Part shown: positions 8,026 to 16,887 of the stretch, piece by piece | Position numbering within the stretch: position 1 is the stretch's first letter | Layout of the letters: every line of letters starts with the position of its first letter | NCBI RefSeq assembly: GCF_001676785.2 | Contig: NZ_CP015910.2 | Coordinates: 2,356,001 to 2,420,000, forward strand | Direction: 5' to 3' | Source of the DNA: Brachyspira hyodysenteriae ATCC 27164 | Lineage (GTDB): Bacteria > Spirochaetota > Brachyspiria > Brachyspirales > Brachyspiraceae | Length of the DNA stretch: 64,000 nt | Translations under genes and position numbers: made by a program | The notes under the pieces: generated by a model | What the model was told of the DNA's origin: nothing | What the model saw: the letters and a program-made list of their open reading frames with translations, nothing else | Database searches by the model: none

Positions 8026-9105
8026 ATGAAAGAATTATTATATAGTATTCTCTATAACGAATATCTTGTTTTGATTATTTCTATTATTATTTTGATTATT
8101 ATTTTTAAATTATTAATGAGAAATAAATACCGTCCTTATTTTGAAATAAAGGATATAACTTTTACAATACTTAAAGATAAGATTAATAATATATACATTT
8201 ACTGCAATAAATTTGAAAATGTTGATGATGGCATACATTACTTATATCTGGGTAAAATTTTTATAAATAATGCAGATTTATTTGGTATTTATGAAATTAG
8301 AGGAAACAGCAGTAAAATAGAAGTTTTTGATTATGATAGTAAAGAAGAATTTAGAATATCTAATATAAAAAATATCGCAGAAATCAATTTTAAAAATAAT
8401 AATATTTCAAAAGCTGAGTACATTATTGAGATTAATTCCAAAAAAATAGAAGGAGTTTTTGAATTAATAAACGAGCCTAAAATAAATATAAAAAAATTTA
8501 ATATATACAAATTTGGATATTTAAAAAACTATAGAAAATTAATTATAATTCTTAACTATTTATTTAATTTTTATTATGCATTTATAGACAATAAAGAAAA
8601 GATAAATTTTGATATTAACGGAGAATCTAGTTTTTCAAAAGATTTTCAGTATAAAAAAGAGAATGAACTTTCAGATGAAATTAATTCATTTTTGAAAAAA
8701 TTTTCTGTTTATGAATTACAAAAATATTTTGTTGATATCAAAGATTTATATGCTTTTAATATATTATACTATGATGAAAAAACTATTTGTATTTATAAAA
8801 GACTTATAAAAACAGAAGATAGTAAAGAAATTATAATAAATAATGTTTTTCTAATTTATGATTTGAATAATCAAAAATTAGTTACTCCCTATTTAAAAGA
8901 TTTAGTAAATGATACTGAAAAATTACTAAAAGAATACAATGCTCCTAGTGATTTTTATTCTAATATAGATAATTTAATTTTTTTAGTGACAGATTCATTT
9001 ATTATAATAATGAAAGAAAAAGGCTGCGGAAAAATATTTATTGATTATAAAAATATAAAAGACTATATAAATAAAGAACATTATTTGGCTTATTTATTTA
9101 ATTGA
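8026..9105 (+). CDS. Tandem-family membrane protein, copy 5 (shortest)
   Basis: 359 residues. A membrane span at about 12-30 is followed by RNKYR, again predicting a cytoplasmic body. Landmarks are ILKDKINNIYIYCNKF, KKIEGVFELINEPKI, NYLFNFYYAFIDNKEKIN, ILYYDEKTICIYKR and LVTDSFIIIMKEKGCGKIF with the tail INKEHYLAYLFN. It follows copy 4 by only 89 bases without the G+C-rich spacer, so the two may be co-transcribed. It lacks the roughly 70-residue insert seen in copies 2 and 3 before the EIEYTMDI block. Function unknown. Confidence 0.8.
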   Translation: MKELLYSILYNEYLVLIISIIILIIIFKLLMRNKYRPYFEIKDITFTILKDKINNIYIYCNKFENVDDGIHYLYLGKIFINNADLFGIYEIRGNSSKIEVFDYDSKEEFRISNIKNIAEINFKNNNISKAEYIIEINSKKIEGVFELINEPKINIKKFNIYKFGYLKNYRKLIIILNYLFNFYYAFIDNKEKINFDINGESSFSKDFQYKKENELSDEINSFLKKFSVYELQKYFVDIKDLYAFNILYYDEKTICIYKRLIKTEDSKEIIINNVFLIYDLNNQKLVTPYLKDLVNDTEKLLKEYNAPSDFYSNIDNLIFLVTDSFIIIMKEKGCGKIFIDYKNIKDYINKEHYLAYLFN

Positions 9106-9276
9106 TTTTAATTTCTTAAAAAGTAAATTATTAGATTGTTATATATTTTAGAAAAGTTTGTAGTTAAAAATAAAATAGTAAAATAAATTATACAATTTTT
9201 AGATAAACAATAAATAAAGATGAATAATAAAAATTTAAAATATTATGACAGTACTATACTATAAAAGAAACAAAAA

Positions 9277-9310
9277 TATCTCAGCTAATTATTAATTATC
9301 AGCTGAGATA
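9277..9310 (-). terminator. Terminator after rpmA
   Basis: Arms TATCTCAGCT (9277-9286) and AGCTGAGATA (9301-9310), followed on the minus strand by TTTTTG. It lies directly downstream of the ribosomal protein operon. Confidence 0.75.
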
Positions 9311-9333
9311 TAATATTTTCAATAGTTCATTTA

Positions 9334-9588
9334 TTATTCAGTTACAACAGAGATAGTTTTCTTTCCGAATTTATTAGTATGGAACTTCACATAACCAGAA
9401 GCAGTAGCAAATATAGTATGATCGCGACCTATATCAACATTTCTTCCAGCATGGAATTGAGTACCGCGCTGTCTAACTATAATATTGCCTGATATAACTT
9501 TCTGACCGCCGTAAACTTTAACACCTAAACGTTTAGATTGACTATCGCGTCCGTTTTTAGAACTTCCGCCGCCTTTTTTATGTGCCAT
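9334..9588 (-). CDS. rpmA: 50S ribosomal protein L27
   Basis: 84 residues beginning [16 protein letters not shown], with the diagnostic [10 protein letters not shown] and [10 protein letters not shown] blocks; normal full length. It starts at the ATG behind AGGAG (9596-9600). No upstream in-frame extension is possible: a TAA lies eight codons upstream with no start codon between. The N-terminus therefore has no cleavable leader, although a Prp protease gene sits immediately upstream. Last gene of rplU-prp-rpmA; its start overlaps the end of prp. Confidence 0.97.
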   Translation of the reverse strand: MAHKKGGGSSKNGRDSQSKRLGVKVYGGQKVISGNIIVRQRGTQFHAGRNVDIGRDHTIFATASGYVKFHTNKFGKKTISVVTE

Positions 9589-9934
9589 TTTTATACTCCT
9601 CTTTATATTTTATAAAATCAGGATACTCTTTAATTAAAGATTTTATACCTATCAAATATCCATTACTAACTATTTTATACTCTATTTTTTTATCATTTTC
9701 AAGTTTATCAAAATTAACAAGTTCTAAACTCAAAAATCCATCTTTTATTTTATACTTTAGAAATCTATTTTCAACTATAGATAACAAAGCTTTATACATA
9801 GCCTGTGTTAATGCACTCAAAGCTATACAAACTTCATAACCTTCACCCGACTTTTTAATACCTGCATGCCCTTCAACTGTTATGCTTTGTATAATAAATT
9901 CTGTATTATATACTACATTAACAAAAGAAGCCAT
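9578..9934 (-). CDS. prp: Ribosomal-processing cysteine protease Prp (YsxB family)
   Basis: 118 residues. The family motif VEGHAG carries the putative catalytic His23, and [15 protein letters not shown] carries the putative nucleophile Cys36. It lies in the conserved position between rplU and rpmA. The start overlaps the rplU stop in a TAATG arrangement and its 3' end overlaps rpmA by 11 bases, so all three are translationally coupled. In Firmicutes Prp removes an N-terminal extension from L27; the L27 here has none, so its substrate here is unclear. Confidence 0.88.
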   Translation of the reverse strand: MASFVNVVYNTEFIIQSITVEGHAGIKKSGEGYEVCIALSALTQAMYKALLSIVENRFLKYKIKDGFLSLELVNFDKLENDKKIEYKIVSNGYLIGIKSLIKEYPDFIKYKEEYKNGT

Positions 9935-10245
9935 TAAACAGCTATATCTTCAATAGTTATCTTATGGTATTTATGTCTATGACCTGTTTTTCTTCTATAG
10001 TCTTTTCTTCTTTTATGTTTTCCGATAACTACTTTATCGCCTTTCATCATTTCTACTATTTTAGAGCTTACTTTAACGCCATCAACATAAGGTGTACCTA
10101 CTAAAACACTTTCATCATCTTTTTTAAGAAGAAGAGTTTTAATTTCAGGAGCTTCTTTAGCATCATCGCCTAGATATTCTACTAAAATATCCTGACCTTT
10201 TTCCACCTTGTATTGCTTACCTTTTACTTCTACGATTGCATACAT
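9934..10245 (-). CDS. rplU: 50S ribosomal protein L21
   Basis: 103 residues, standard length, starting MYAIVEVKGKQYKVEKGQ and ending in the basic RNA-binding tail with HKRRKDYRRKTGHRHKYHK. First gene of the operon, with a ribosome site (GGAGATAAGCAATA) and a well-placed promoter upstream. Confidence 0.97.
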   Translation of the reverse strand: MYAIVEVKGKQYKVEKGQDILVEYLGDDAKEAPEIKTLLLKKDDESVLVGTPYVDGVKVSSKIVEMMKGDKVVIGKHKRRKDYRRKTGHRHKYHKITIEDIAV

Positions 10246-10302
10246 TATTGCTTATCTCCAATTTATATATATTTTTATTTTATACAATACTATGAGTACT
10301 CT

Positions 10303-10331
10303 ATATTACTACATTAAATTAATTTTGTCAA
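10303..10331 (-). promoter_or_regulatory. Promoter of the rplU-prp-rpmA operon
   Basis: On the minus strand, exact TTGACA (10331-10326), a 17-base spacer and TAATAT (10308-10303). It lies about 60 bases upstream of rplU. Confidence 0.75.
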
Positions 10332-10410
10332 GCATAAAAACAAAAAACTATCATAAATTACTGCTTAAAATAAATAGATTTTTTTACAAAAATATTGTAA
10401 TATATATTGA

Positions 10411-11877
10411 ATGAGTAAAAAAATTATAGAAAAAATTAACGAATTGCATAATCAAAATAAGCATCAAAAAATAATAGAACTTATTTATTCTATAAATGAG
10501 AATGAAAGAGATTATGAAATAATTTTATTATTTGCAAGAGCTTTAAATAATGTACATAATTATGATGAAGCATTAGACAATCTAATGTATATAAGAGAAG
10601 AGGGATTATTCGATCCTTTATGGTATTATAGAACAGGATATGCTTATTATCATAAAAATGAAAAAAATACAGCTAAACAATATTTTAGTAAAGCTATAGA
10701 ATTATTTGAAAATTATGATAAAAAAAATATAGAAAATTTCTCAGAAATATCAAACAATATAAAGAATTTATATTCATTATGTTTTGAAAATGAAGATAAA
10801 GAATTAAGTTTCGCTCAAAGAGTAAAATTATTTTGGAAATGGTTTGAAGAAAATGAAACAGAAATTGATGATATAATAAAAAATAAAAATAAAGATATAA
10901 TTCATTTTCTCTCTCATGGCGTAAAAATAATATCTGATAATTTAGCATTTAATATAGGAAGAAACTATAATTTTACTTTTAATATAGATGGTAAAAATTA
11001 TCTATTTTATCTCACCCCAAGAATAATATCTGATATGCCTGAAAAATTAAAAGAAAAATGGACTTTTCTTCCATATATTCCTAGTTCTAATGGTGTAAAC
11101 TTCACTATTGAAATTCATAATAAAAGAATAGAAATTCAGGATGTATTTGTAAAAATAGAATTTGATGATGAAAATGATAAATTTGATTTAGTTTTTTATA
11201 ATAAAGATTTAAATAATTTAGATAAAGAAGAAGCTTATAATATATTTTTCCTCATTATGGAAAATTCTATAGGAGAAGGTTTATCCAGAGTATATATAAG
11301 ATATGCTGATATAAGTAATAGAAAATTAAATAATATGCTACCTCTCACAGAATTAGAAAAATACATGAAAAAAACATTATCATTCCATAGAAAAAAAATA
11401 ATAACTGATCCTATAAACCAATATTTAGCATACACCTCTGAACCTAGACAATCTGATACATTAAGATATGACATAATAGCAGGAACTACATCATATTATG
11501 AAACTGTTAATGATTATTATAATGAAAATACAGATGATATAATAGAAATATCAAAATGCGGGGCAAAGGCAATATTTTTATATTATACTTATGATTATAA
11601 AAATGATGATGAATCAAGAAAAACAATACTTAATGAAAGATATGAAATACAAGAAAGATTAGAAAAAGAAGTTCTAGCAAGCGGAGAAAAAGAATATGAT
11701 ATAGGTATTGTACTTGGCGGAGCTATGGGAGTATACAATATTTATATAGATTTGATTGTTTATGATGAGGATGAATTTATAAAAAGAGCTAAAATACTTC
11801 TGGCTGAATATGAAAGAAATTTCTATGTATCTAAATTCAGAAAAAATTCAGATATAATAAGCATATTTGATTTATAA
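10411..11877 (+). CDS. TPR-repeat protein with a C-terminal domain of unknown function
   Basis: 488 residues. The first ~130 hold tetratricopeptide-type helices (YDEALDNLMYIREEG, then WYYRTGYAYYHKNEKNTAKQYFSKAIELF). The rest is an acidic globular part with FTFNIDGKNYLFYLTPRIISD and a segment near the end reading EKEYDIGIVLGGAMGVYNIYIDLIVYD. There is no signal peptide, so it is probably cytoplasmic. No Shine-Dalgarno sequence is visible before the ATG. Similar TPR-plus-unknown proteins occur in several bacteria, where they have no assigned role. It is divergent from rplU. Confidence 0.75.
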   Translation: MSKKIIEKINELHNQNKHQKIIELIYSINENERDYEIILLFARALNNVHNYDEALDNLMYIREEGLFDPLWYYRTGYAYYHKNEKNTAKQYFSKAIELFENYDKKNIENFSEISNNIKNLYSLCFENEDKELSFAQRVKLFWKWFEENETEIDDIIKNKNKDIIHFLSHGVKIISDNLAFNIGRNYNFTFNIDGKNYLFYLTPRIISDMPEKLKEKWTFLPYIPSSNGVNFTIEIHNKRIEIQDVFVKIEFDDENDKFDLVFYNKDLNNLDKEEAYNIFFLIMENSIGEGLSRVYIRYADISNRKLNNMLPLTELEKYMKKTLSFHRKKIITDPINQYLAYTSEPRQSDTLRYDIIAGTTSYYETVNDYYNENTDDIIEISKCGAKAIFLYYTYDYKNDDESRKTILNERYEIQERLEKEVLASGEKEYDIGIVLGGAMGVYNIYIDLIVYDEDEFIKRAKILLAEYERNFYVSKFRKNSDIISIFDL

Positions 11878-11890
11878 TAAGATATAATAA

Positions 11891-12889
11891 TTACTGAGAT
11901 ACTGAAGTACTTATCATTCTCTCATCAAATTTTCTTTTTATTCTGTCAAATTTTTCTCTTGTTCTGCTAACAGCTGAATTCATTTTATTTATTGCTTTCT
12001 GATTGGCTGTATATAGAGCCAATGATTTTCTTGCATATTGTATTAATTCATTTCTTTTTTCAGGGTATAAATTTATTAATTTTACTATAGTATTATAATA
12101 TCCTTCATTAGCAGCTATCATTCTATAATGCTTCATTTCAAGATCATTGATTTTACTCTCACCCTCTTCCATGTTAACTAATGAAACAAAATTTTCATTA
12201 TTATTTACATCTGATATTCCTTCCATAGCAGTCATTAAATTTTCTATAGTATATTTATAATCTTCTCTTGAAGCTTCTTCTCCCCTATTTAAGAATACTA
12301 TAGGATCACTGTCAGAACTTTGATTTATAATTTTAGATTGATCATCTATTGTATTTATATAAGCCTTTTTTGAATTTAATACTTCTTTGTCATTATCAGT
12401 AACAACATCTATAACACCATTATCAAGAACAACTATAGTAGAACCATCTTCTGCAAAAGCAACTTCAAAAGTAGTACCTCTTACCACAGAAGTTGTAGTA
12501 GGAGTATGTATTTCAATCAAAGCTCCTGCATCCTTATTTACATCTACTTTTATATAACCTTCTAACAAAGATATAGAAACTTTGCTATCATATTTTGAAA
12601 TAGGCTCATTAACAAGTAATATACTATTTTGAGGAACTATTATAGTTCCTATTTTATCTCCCCTTCTATTTAAAGTAAGTTCTACTTGAGTATTACTTGA
12701 TGTTCTTAATCTATATTCTTTATGTATTTCACTTCCTCTGAAAGCTCTTAATGATTTATTTATGTCAGGTCTTTCTATAAAAGCTATGCCGGATATTCCT
12801 GTAACTTTAAAAGAGATATCCTGTGATAATAAAATATTGCTAAATGACAAAGCAAATAATATTGCTGATAAAAATATTCTATTAAGCAT
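11891..12889 (-). CDS. Secreted FecR-domain protein
   Basis: 332 residues. A signal peptide (about 1-22, ending ILLSQ) leads into a FecR-like domain (about 25-165), recognised by LTLNRRGDKIGTIIVPQNS, LLEGYIKVDVNKDAGALIEI and the hallmark TPTTTSVVRGTTFEVA followed by TIVVLDNGVIDV. The C-terminal ~130 residues are helical and charged. There is no membrane span after the signal, so it is likely periplasmic rather than a classical anti-sigma regulator. A ribosome site (AAGGAG) precedes the ATG, and a TTGACT / TATACA promoter-like pair lies near 12945-12964. Confidence 0.8.
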   Translation of the reverse strand: MLNRIFLSAILFALSFSNILLSQDISFKVTGISGIAFIERPDINKSLRAFRGSEIHKEYRLRTSSNTQVELTLNRRGDKIGTIIVPQNSILLVNEPISKYDSKVSISLLEGYIKVDVNKDAGALIEIHTPTTTSVVRGTTFEVAFAEDGSTIVVLDNGVIDVVTDNDKEVLNSKKAYINTIDDQSKIINQSSDSDPIVFLNRGEEASREDYKYTIENLMTAMEGISDVNNNENFVSLVNMEEGESKINDLEMKHYRMIAANEGYYNTIVKLINLYPEKRNELIQYARKSLALYTANQKAINKMNSAVSRTREKFDRIKRKFDERMISTSVSQ

Positions 12890-12980
12890 AAATATACTCC
12901 TTAGTTTTAATACATAATACCACTAAGTAATATAAGTGTATAATTTAGCATAAAAAAAGTCAATAGCAATAAAATCAAAT

Positions 12981-13592
12981 TTACATATTTATATTTATAT
13001 TAGGTAATACAGGATAAGCAAATAGCATATTCAAATTAAAATCCTGAATGTTTAAATCAACATCATTTTTTGTATCAAAACATATACTTATTATATATGA
13101 ATCATCAAGTATAAAAGAAGCAAAAAATATATTATCAGCATTTCTTACTTCCCTCTCAATTAAATCAACTTCTACAGAATTTTTTATATCAAAAATAGTT
13201 TTTCCAAGCATTTTTATATACGCTTCTTTAATAGTCCATATAGTAAAAAAATCTATTTCTAATTTATGAGTATTTTTAAGGTATTCAATCTCGCTTTTAT
13301 AAAAATATTCTTCAGCAATGGCAAAATAATCTCTTTCTCTTATCTTTTCAGCATCTATCCCAACATTGTATTCATCGCTCATAACAGCAGCGAATAAATC
13401 TGAACTATGTGTACCGTTAAAATATAAATTATTTGCATTTTTAAAATAAGGCTTTTTATTCTCTTCTCTTTCTATAATAAGATTATTTTTATTATAATGA
13501 TTTTGAGCCATAGAAATAATTAAATTCTCTAAATTTTTCCTTGCTTCTGCCCTACTTTCATTATCATTGAAATTATATTCTAAATAAGTCAT
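12981..13592 (-). CDS. 4'-phosphopantetheinyl transferase, Sfp type
   Basis: 203 residues. It transfers the 4'-phosphopantetheine arm of CoA to carrier proteins. The two signature motifs are present: VGIDAEKI (residues 77-84, metal-binding Asp80 and Glu82) and WTIKEAYIKMLG (119-130, with the Lys-Glu pair). An upstream THSSD (61-65) fits the substrate-binding region. It is last in a tight run with coaD and miaB (18-base gap). Whether its main target is fatty-acid ACP or a secondary carrier cannot be told; no polyketide or peptide synthetase is in the window. Confidence 0.88.
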   Translation of the reverse strand: MTYLEYNFNDNESRAEARKNLENLIISMAQNHYNKNNLIIEREENKKPYFKNANNLYFNGTHSSDLFAAVMSDEYNVGIDAEKIRERDYFAIAEEYFYKSEIEYLKNTHKLEIDFFTIWTIKEAYIKMLGKTIFDIKNSVEVDLIEREVRNADNIFFASFILDDSYIISICFDTKNDVDLNIQDFNLNMLFAYPVLPNININM

Positions 13593-13610
13593 AAATTGCC
13601 TTTTGATAAT

Positions 13611-14921
13611 TTAATCAATGAAATTTCCTATCAATGTATGGCTTTTTATCTCTGTAACTTCAGCATTGAAAATATCGCCCATATTGAGTTCTTTATCTTT
13701 TTTTACAAGTATTATTCTGTTTTCCTTGCTCCTGCATAAATAATGCATATTATCTTTGGCTATATCATCTACCATTACAGATGTTTTTTTGCCTACCTGT
13801 TTTGATAATAATTTCTGAGCCAATTCTCTTTGATAATTTACAAGATTAGTAAGTCTTCTTGCCCCAGCAGCTTTATCATACTGTACATTTTTTTTATACG
13901 CAATAGAGCCTTCTCTCTCTGAATATTTATACAGGTAAGCCTCTTCAAAACCTATACTCTCAAGTAAATTTAATGTTTCTTGATACTCATCTTCTGTTTC
14001 ATCAGCATACCCCACTATTATATCAGTAGAAATAGGAAAATCATCAGCATAATTTCTCAAGTATGATACTTTTTTTACATATTCATCTTTAGTGTATTTT
14101 CTATTCATTAAATTTAATATTCTATCTGAACCGCTTTGGAAAGGTAAATGTATATGCTTACATAAACTATTCAAATTCCATATAGCATCAGCCAAATCTT
14201 TATCAAAATCTTTAGGGTGAGAGGTTAAAAATCTTATCCAAACCTTATCTTTAGCCTTTTCATAAATAATTTTGTCTAATTTGTATAATAATTCTGTAAA
14301 ATTAATCTCATTATCAATATCAAGCCCATAAGAATTAACATTCTGCCCAAGTAAAGTTATCTCTTTAGCTCCGTCATCTATCAATCTTTTTAATTCTTCT
14401 ATTATTTCATCCGATTTTCTGCTTACCATTTTTCCTCTGGTATGAGGTACTATACAATAAGTACACCAATTATTACAGCCATGCGATATAGGTATGAATG
14501 CTTTATGAGGCTTATCTTCATCTACATAAGATTTATTAAATATATAATTATCATTAAATTTTCTTACAAATACTTCCTCATCCTTCAAATAATCTATAAT
14601 ATTAACTTCATTATATACATCAAATATCTTATCAACACCAAGATTTTCAAGATGTTCCTTGGAAGTTTGAGCCATACAGCCCATAATTATTATTTTTGTG
14701 TCTTTTTTATTCTTTTTTCTATTTGCATTGAATAATTTAACTCTTGAAAACACTCTTTCTTCGGCATGAGCTCTCACACTGCAGGTATTTATTATTATAT
14801 TATCAGCATTTTCATGATTTTCTGTTTGTATAAAACCTTCCTGCATAAGAGAATTTATTAAACTATTCGAATCCGCCTTATTCATTTGGCATCCGTAATT
14901 TTCTAGGTAAAAATTCTTCAT
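13611..14921 (-). CDS. miaB: tRNA-2-methylthio-N6-dimethylallyladenosine synthase
   Basis: 436 residues. A radical-SAM methylthiotransferase that converts i6A37 to ms2i6A37 in tRNAs reading U-starting codons. The N-terminal domain has Cys11, Cys47 and Cys82 for the auxiliary [4Fe-4S] cluster. The radical-SAM motif is HGCNNWCTYC (Cys149, 153, 156). NYGCQMNKADS and NTCSVRAHAE are typical of MiaB rather than RimO or MtaB, and a C-terminal TRAM domain follows. It lies between coaD and the phosphopantetheinyl transferase. rimO, its paralogue, is at 41501-42823. Confidence 0.95.
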   Translation of the reverse strand: MKNFYLENYGCQMNKADSNSLINSLMQEGFIQTENHENADNIIINTCSVRAHAEERVFSRVKLFNANRKKNKKDTKIIIMGCMAQTSKEHLENLGVDKIFDVYNEVNIIDYLKDEEVFVRKFNDNYIFNKSYVDEDKPHKAFIPISHGCNNWCTYCIVPHTRGKMVSRKSDEIIEELKRLIDDGAKEITLLGQNVNSYGLDIDNEINFTELLYKLDKIIYEKAKDKVWIRFLTSHPKDFDKDLADAIWNLNSLCKHIHLPFQSGSDRILNLMNRKYTKDEYVKKVSYLRNYADDFPISTDIIVGYADETEDEYQETLNLLESIGFEEAYLYKYSEREGSIAYKKNVQYDKAAGARRLTNLVNYQRELAQKLLSKQVGKKTSVMVDDIAKDNMHYLCRSKENRIILVKKDKELNMGDIFNAEVTEIKSHTLIGNFID

Positions 14922-14939
14922 ATTCTGATCTTTATTTTG

Positions 14940-15428
14940 TTATTTTTTTATGAATTTGGATCTTATATCTTCAACTAGTATTTCCGGCACTAATCCGTCT
15001 ATAGGTCCATTAAATTTAAGTATTTCCTTTATTAAAGAAGAACTTACATAAGCATAATGCTCTGATGTATGTAAAAATATAGTATCCATCTCTGGATATA
15101 ATAATTTATTCATTCTAGACATTCTTAATTCATAGTATAAATCTTCACTGTCTCTGATCCCTCTAGCCAATACTTTTATATCATTCTGCTTCATATATTC
15201 TGTTACAAGTCCGGATATAGTTACAATTTCTATAGTATCATTATCCCCTATTACTTTTTTAATCATATTTTTTCTTTCATCTATACTAAAAGTAGGAGAT
15301 TTATCCAAATTAACAGCTACAGATATATAAACCTTATTGAAAATATCAGCAAGTCTGTAAAGGACATCGAGATGTCCCAATGTGAAAGGGTCAAAAGTAC
15401 CCGGAAATATTACTTTTCCATTTTTCAT
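14940..15428 (-). CDS. coaD: Phosphopantetheine adenylyltransferase
   Basis: About 162 residues from the chosen start. It makes dephospho-CoA from 4'-phosphopantetheine and ATP. The nucleotidyltransferase motif [14 protein letters not shown] holds the T/HxGH-type signature, and [21 protein letters not shown] plus the ISSTLI-equivalent VSSSLIKEI are family hallmarks. The frame extends 17 codons upstream to 15479 but this adds only a hydrophobic tail not found in CoaD, so the ATG at 15428 is preferred. No Shine-Dalgarno is evident there. First gene of coaD-miaB-PPTase. Confidence 0.95.
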
Positions 15429-15612
15429 AATGATAAAGTATATACAAAATTGATATAATATCAATATAAAAAATAACATTTATTTAAATACTTCGACAAT
15501 TTATACATAAATATAGTGTTTTTCTATTTTAGAATAAAAAATAGAAAAAAAATAAATATTTTTTCTATTATATGTTATAATTTAAAGAATAAATATTCAT
15601 TAGGAGTTATTT

Positions 15613-16026
15613 ATGGCTCATGTTAATAAAACTGAAATAAGAGTGATATATGCAGATACTGATCAAATGGGGGTTGTTTATCATTCAAACTATTTAAGAT
15701 ATTTTGAGATAGGAAGGACAGAGCTTTTAAGAGAATTAGGCATTTCCTATAGAGATATGGAAGAAAAATATGATATAATGCTTCCTGTAAAAGAGGCTTT
15801 TGTAGATTATAAAATTTCTATAAAATATGATGATGTTATAGTAGTTTATACTAGTGTTGAAAAATTAAAAAATGTATCATTAAAACTGAAATATGAAATA
15901 AGAAGCAAAGAAGATGAAAAAATACTATACTCTACAGGTTATACTCTTCACCCTTTTGTAAATAAAAAAGGACAAATAGTAAAACCTGATGAATATCTGT
16001 ATAATATAATGGCTAAAGGTAAGTAA
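15613..16026 (+). CDS. Acyl-CoA thioesterase, YbgC / 4-hydroxybenzoyl-CoA thioesterase family
   Basis: 137 residues, the normal size of a single hot-dog-fold domain. The signature IRVIYADTDQMGVVYHSNYL includes the catalytic Asp of the DxDxxGxxxxxxY motif, followed by YFEIGRTELLRELG. The substrate is unknown; relatives act on short acyl-CoAs or acyl-ACP. A good ribosome site (AGGAG) precedes the ATG. The next small gene starts 5 bases after the stop, suggesting co-transcription. Confidence 0.88.
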   Translation: MAHVNKTEIRVIYADTDQMGVVYHSNYLRYFEIGRTELLRELGISYRDMEEKYDIMLPVKEAFVDYKISIKYDDVIVVYTSVEKLKNVSLKLKYEIRSKEDEKILYSTGYTLHPFVNKKGQIVKPDEYLYNIMAKGK

Positions 16027-16031
16027 AATAT

Positions 16032-16337
16032 ATGAGTTGGCTAAATGTTATATTAACAGTTTTGTCATCTGCTAATATGGTTGGAGACTTGGTAAAAACT
16101 ACAACTATGGAAAGCAGAACAAAGAAACTGTATAGTAAATTAGATGAAAAAGAAAAAGAAATAATAGAAAAAGTAGAATCTAAAACAAAAAAAGAATTTC
16201 AATATATATATTCTGAAATAAATTCATTAAAAATAGTTGTAAGATTTTTATTTTTTATTTCATTAATATTGTTAATTTTATTTATCATTTCATTGATATT
16301 TATAATTTTTGTTTTAAAATATAAAAATATAATTTAA
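16032..16337 (+). CDS. Small tail-anchored membrane protein, unknown
   Basis: 101 residues. The N-terminus is mildly hydrophobic. The centre is a charged helix likely to be coiled coil (SKLDEKEKEIIEKVESKTKKEF). The last ~35 residues are a strong membrane span (VVRFLFFISLILLILFII) with a short KYKNII end. It lies between the thioesterase and the atpC-like gene with 5- and 15-base gaps, so all three probably share a transcript. No family recognised. Confidence 0.6.
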   Translation: MSWLNVILTVLSSANMVGDLVKTTTMESRTKKLYSKLDEKEKEIIEKVESKTKKEFQYIYSEINSLKIVVRFLFFISLILLILFIISLIFIIFVLKYKNII

Positions 16338-16352
16338 TTTTGAGGGTTTTAT

Positions 16353-16781
16353 ATGGCTACTACTACTGCAGTAAAAAAAAATAAAAAAGCTTTAACTTGC
16401 TCTGTAATTACAAGAAACGGTCCTATATTAAGATCCATAAAAATAGATCATGTAGAAATACCTTCGCATGACGGTTATGTTTCAATACATTTGGATCATT
16501 GCCCATATATAGTAAGAATAGGTTATGGAGAACTCAAAATATATAATGAAGATAATAAACTTATAAATATGTATGTAGAAGACGGCATAGCCGAAGTTAC
16601 AAATAATGTTATAGGAATATTAGTAGAAACTGCTTTATATCCAAAAGATATAGATGCTGCTATATTAAAAGATGAAATAAATAAATTGTCCAGCCAAATG
16701 GTTATCAATGCTGAAGAAGCAAGAAGAAATAATGAAAAAATAGCCAAACTTAATAAACAAATAGAAATTTCTTCTAAATAA
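16353..16781 (+). CDS. atpC: F-type ATP synthase epsilon subunit (lone gene)
   Basis: 142 residues. The beta-sandwich domain is recognisable from LTCSVITRNGPILRSIKIDHVEIPSHDGYVSI (in two parts), then IVRIGYGELKIYNE and MYVEDGIAEVTNNVIGILVETA. A short helical C-terminal hairpin (INKLSSQMVINAEEARRN) follows. In typical operons this gene follows atpD; here no other ATP synthase gene is nearby. A GAGGG ribosome site precedes the ATG. The fold assignment is solid; that it works in the ATP synthase is inferred from family membership. Confidence 0.8.
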   Translation: MATTTAVKKNKKALTCSVITRNGPILRSIKIDHVEIPSHDGYVSIHLDHCPYIVRIGYGELKIYNEDNKLINMYVEDGIAEVTNNVIGILVETALYPKDIDAAILKDEINKLSSQMVINAEEARRNNEKIAKLNKQIEISSK

Positions 16782-16818
16782 TATGCTATTGTAATTTTAG
16801 TATTATCCGATAATTTAG

Positions 16819-16847
16819 TTGACATATTTTTATAGCTTAATTATAAT
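16819..16847 (+). promoter_or_regulatory. Promoter for the 1449-residue repeat/TPR gene
   Basis: Exact TTGACA (16819-16824), 17-base spacer and exact TATAAT (16842-16847), 40 bases upstream of the start codon. Confidence 0.8.
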
Positions 16848-16887
16848 TAATATGTTAACTAAAAAATTTATATTAGATGATTGAAAT

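Noticed and set aside
136-9105. Interpretation of the tandem array as a polymorphic-toxin immunity array
   Set aside because: No toxin, RHS/LXG delivery protein or nuclease is adjacent; the only toxin-like nuclease is 26 kb away. Kept as a family of unknown function instead.
15429-15479. N-terminal extension of coaD
   Set aside because: The extra 17 residues are hydrophobic and precede the conserved start of the family; no ribosome site supports the longer form.
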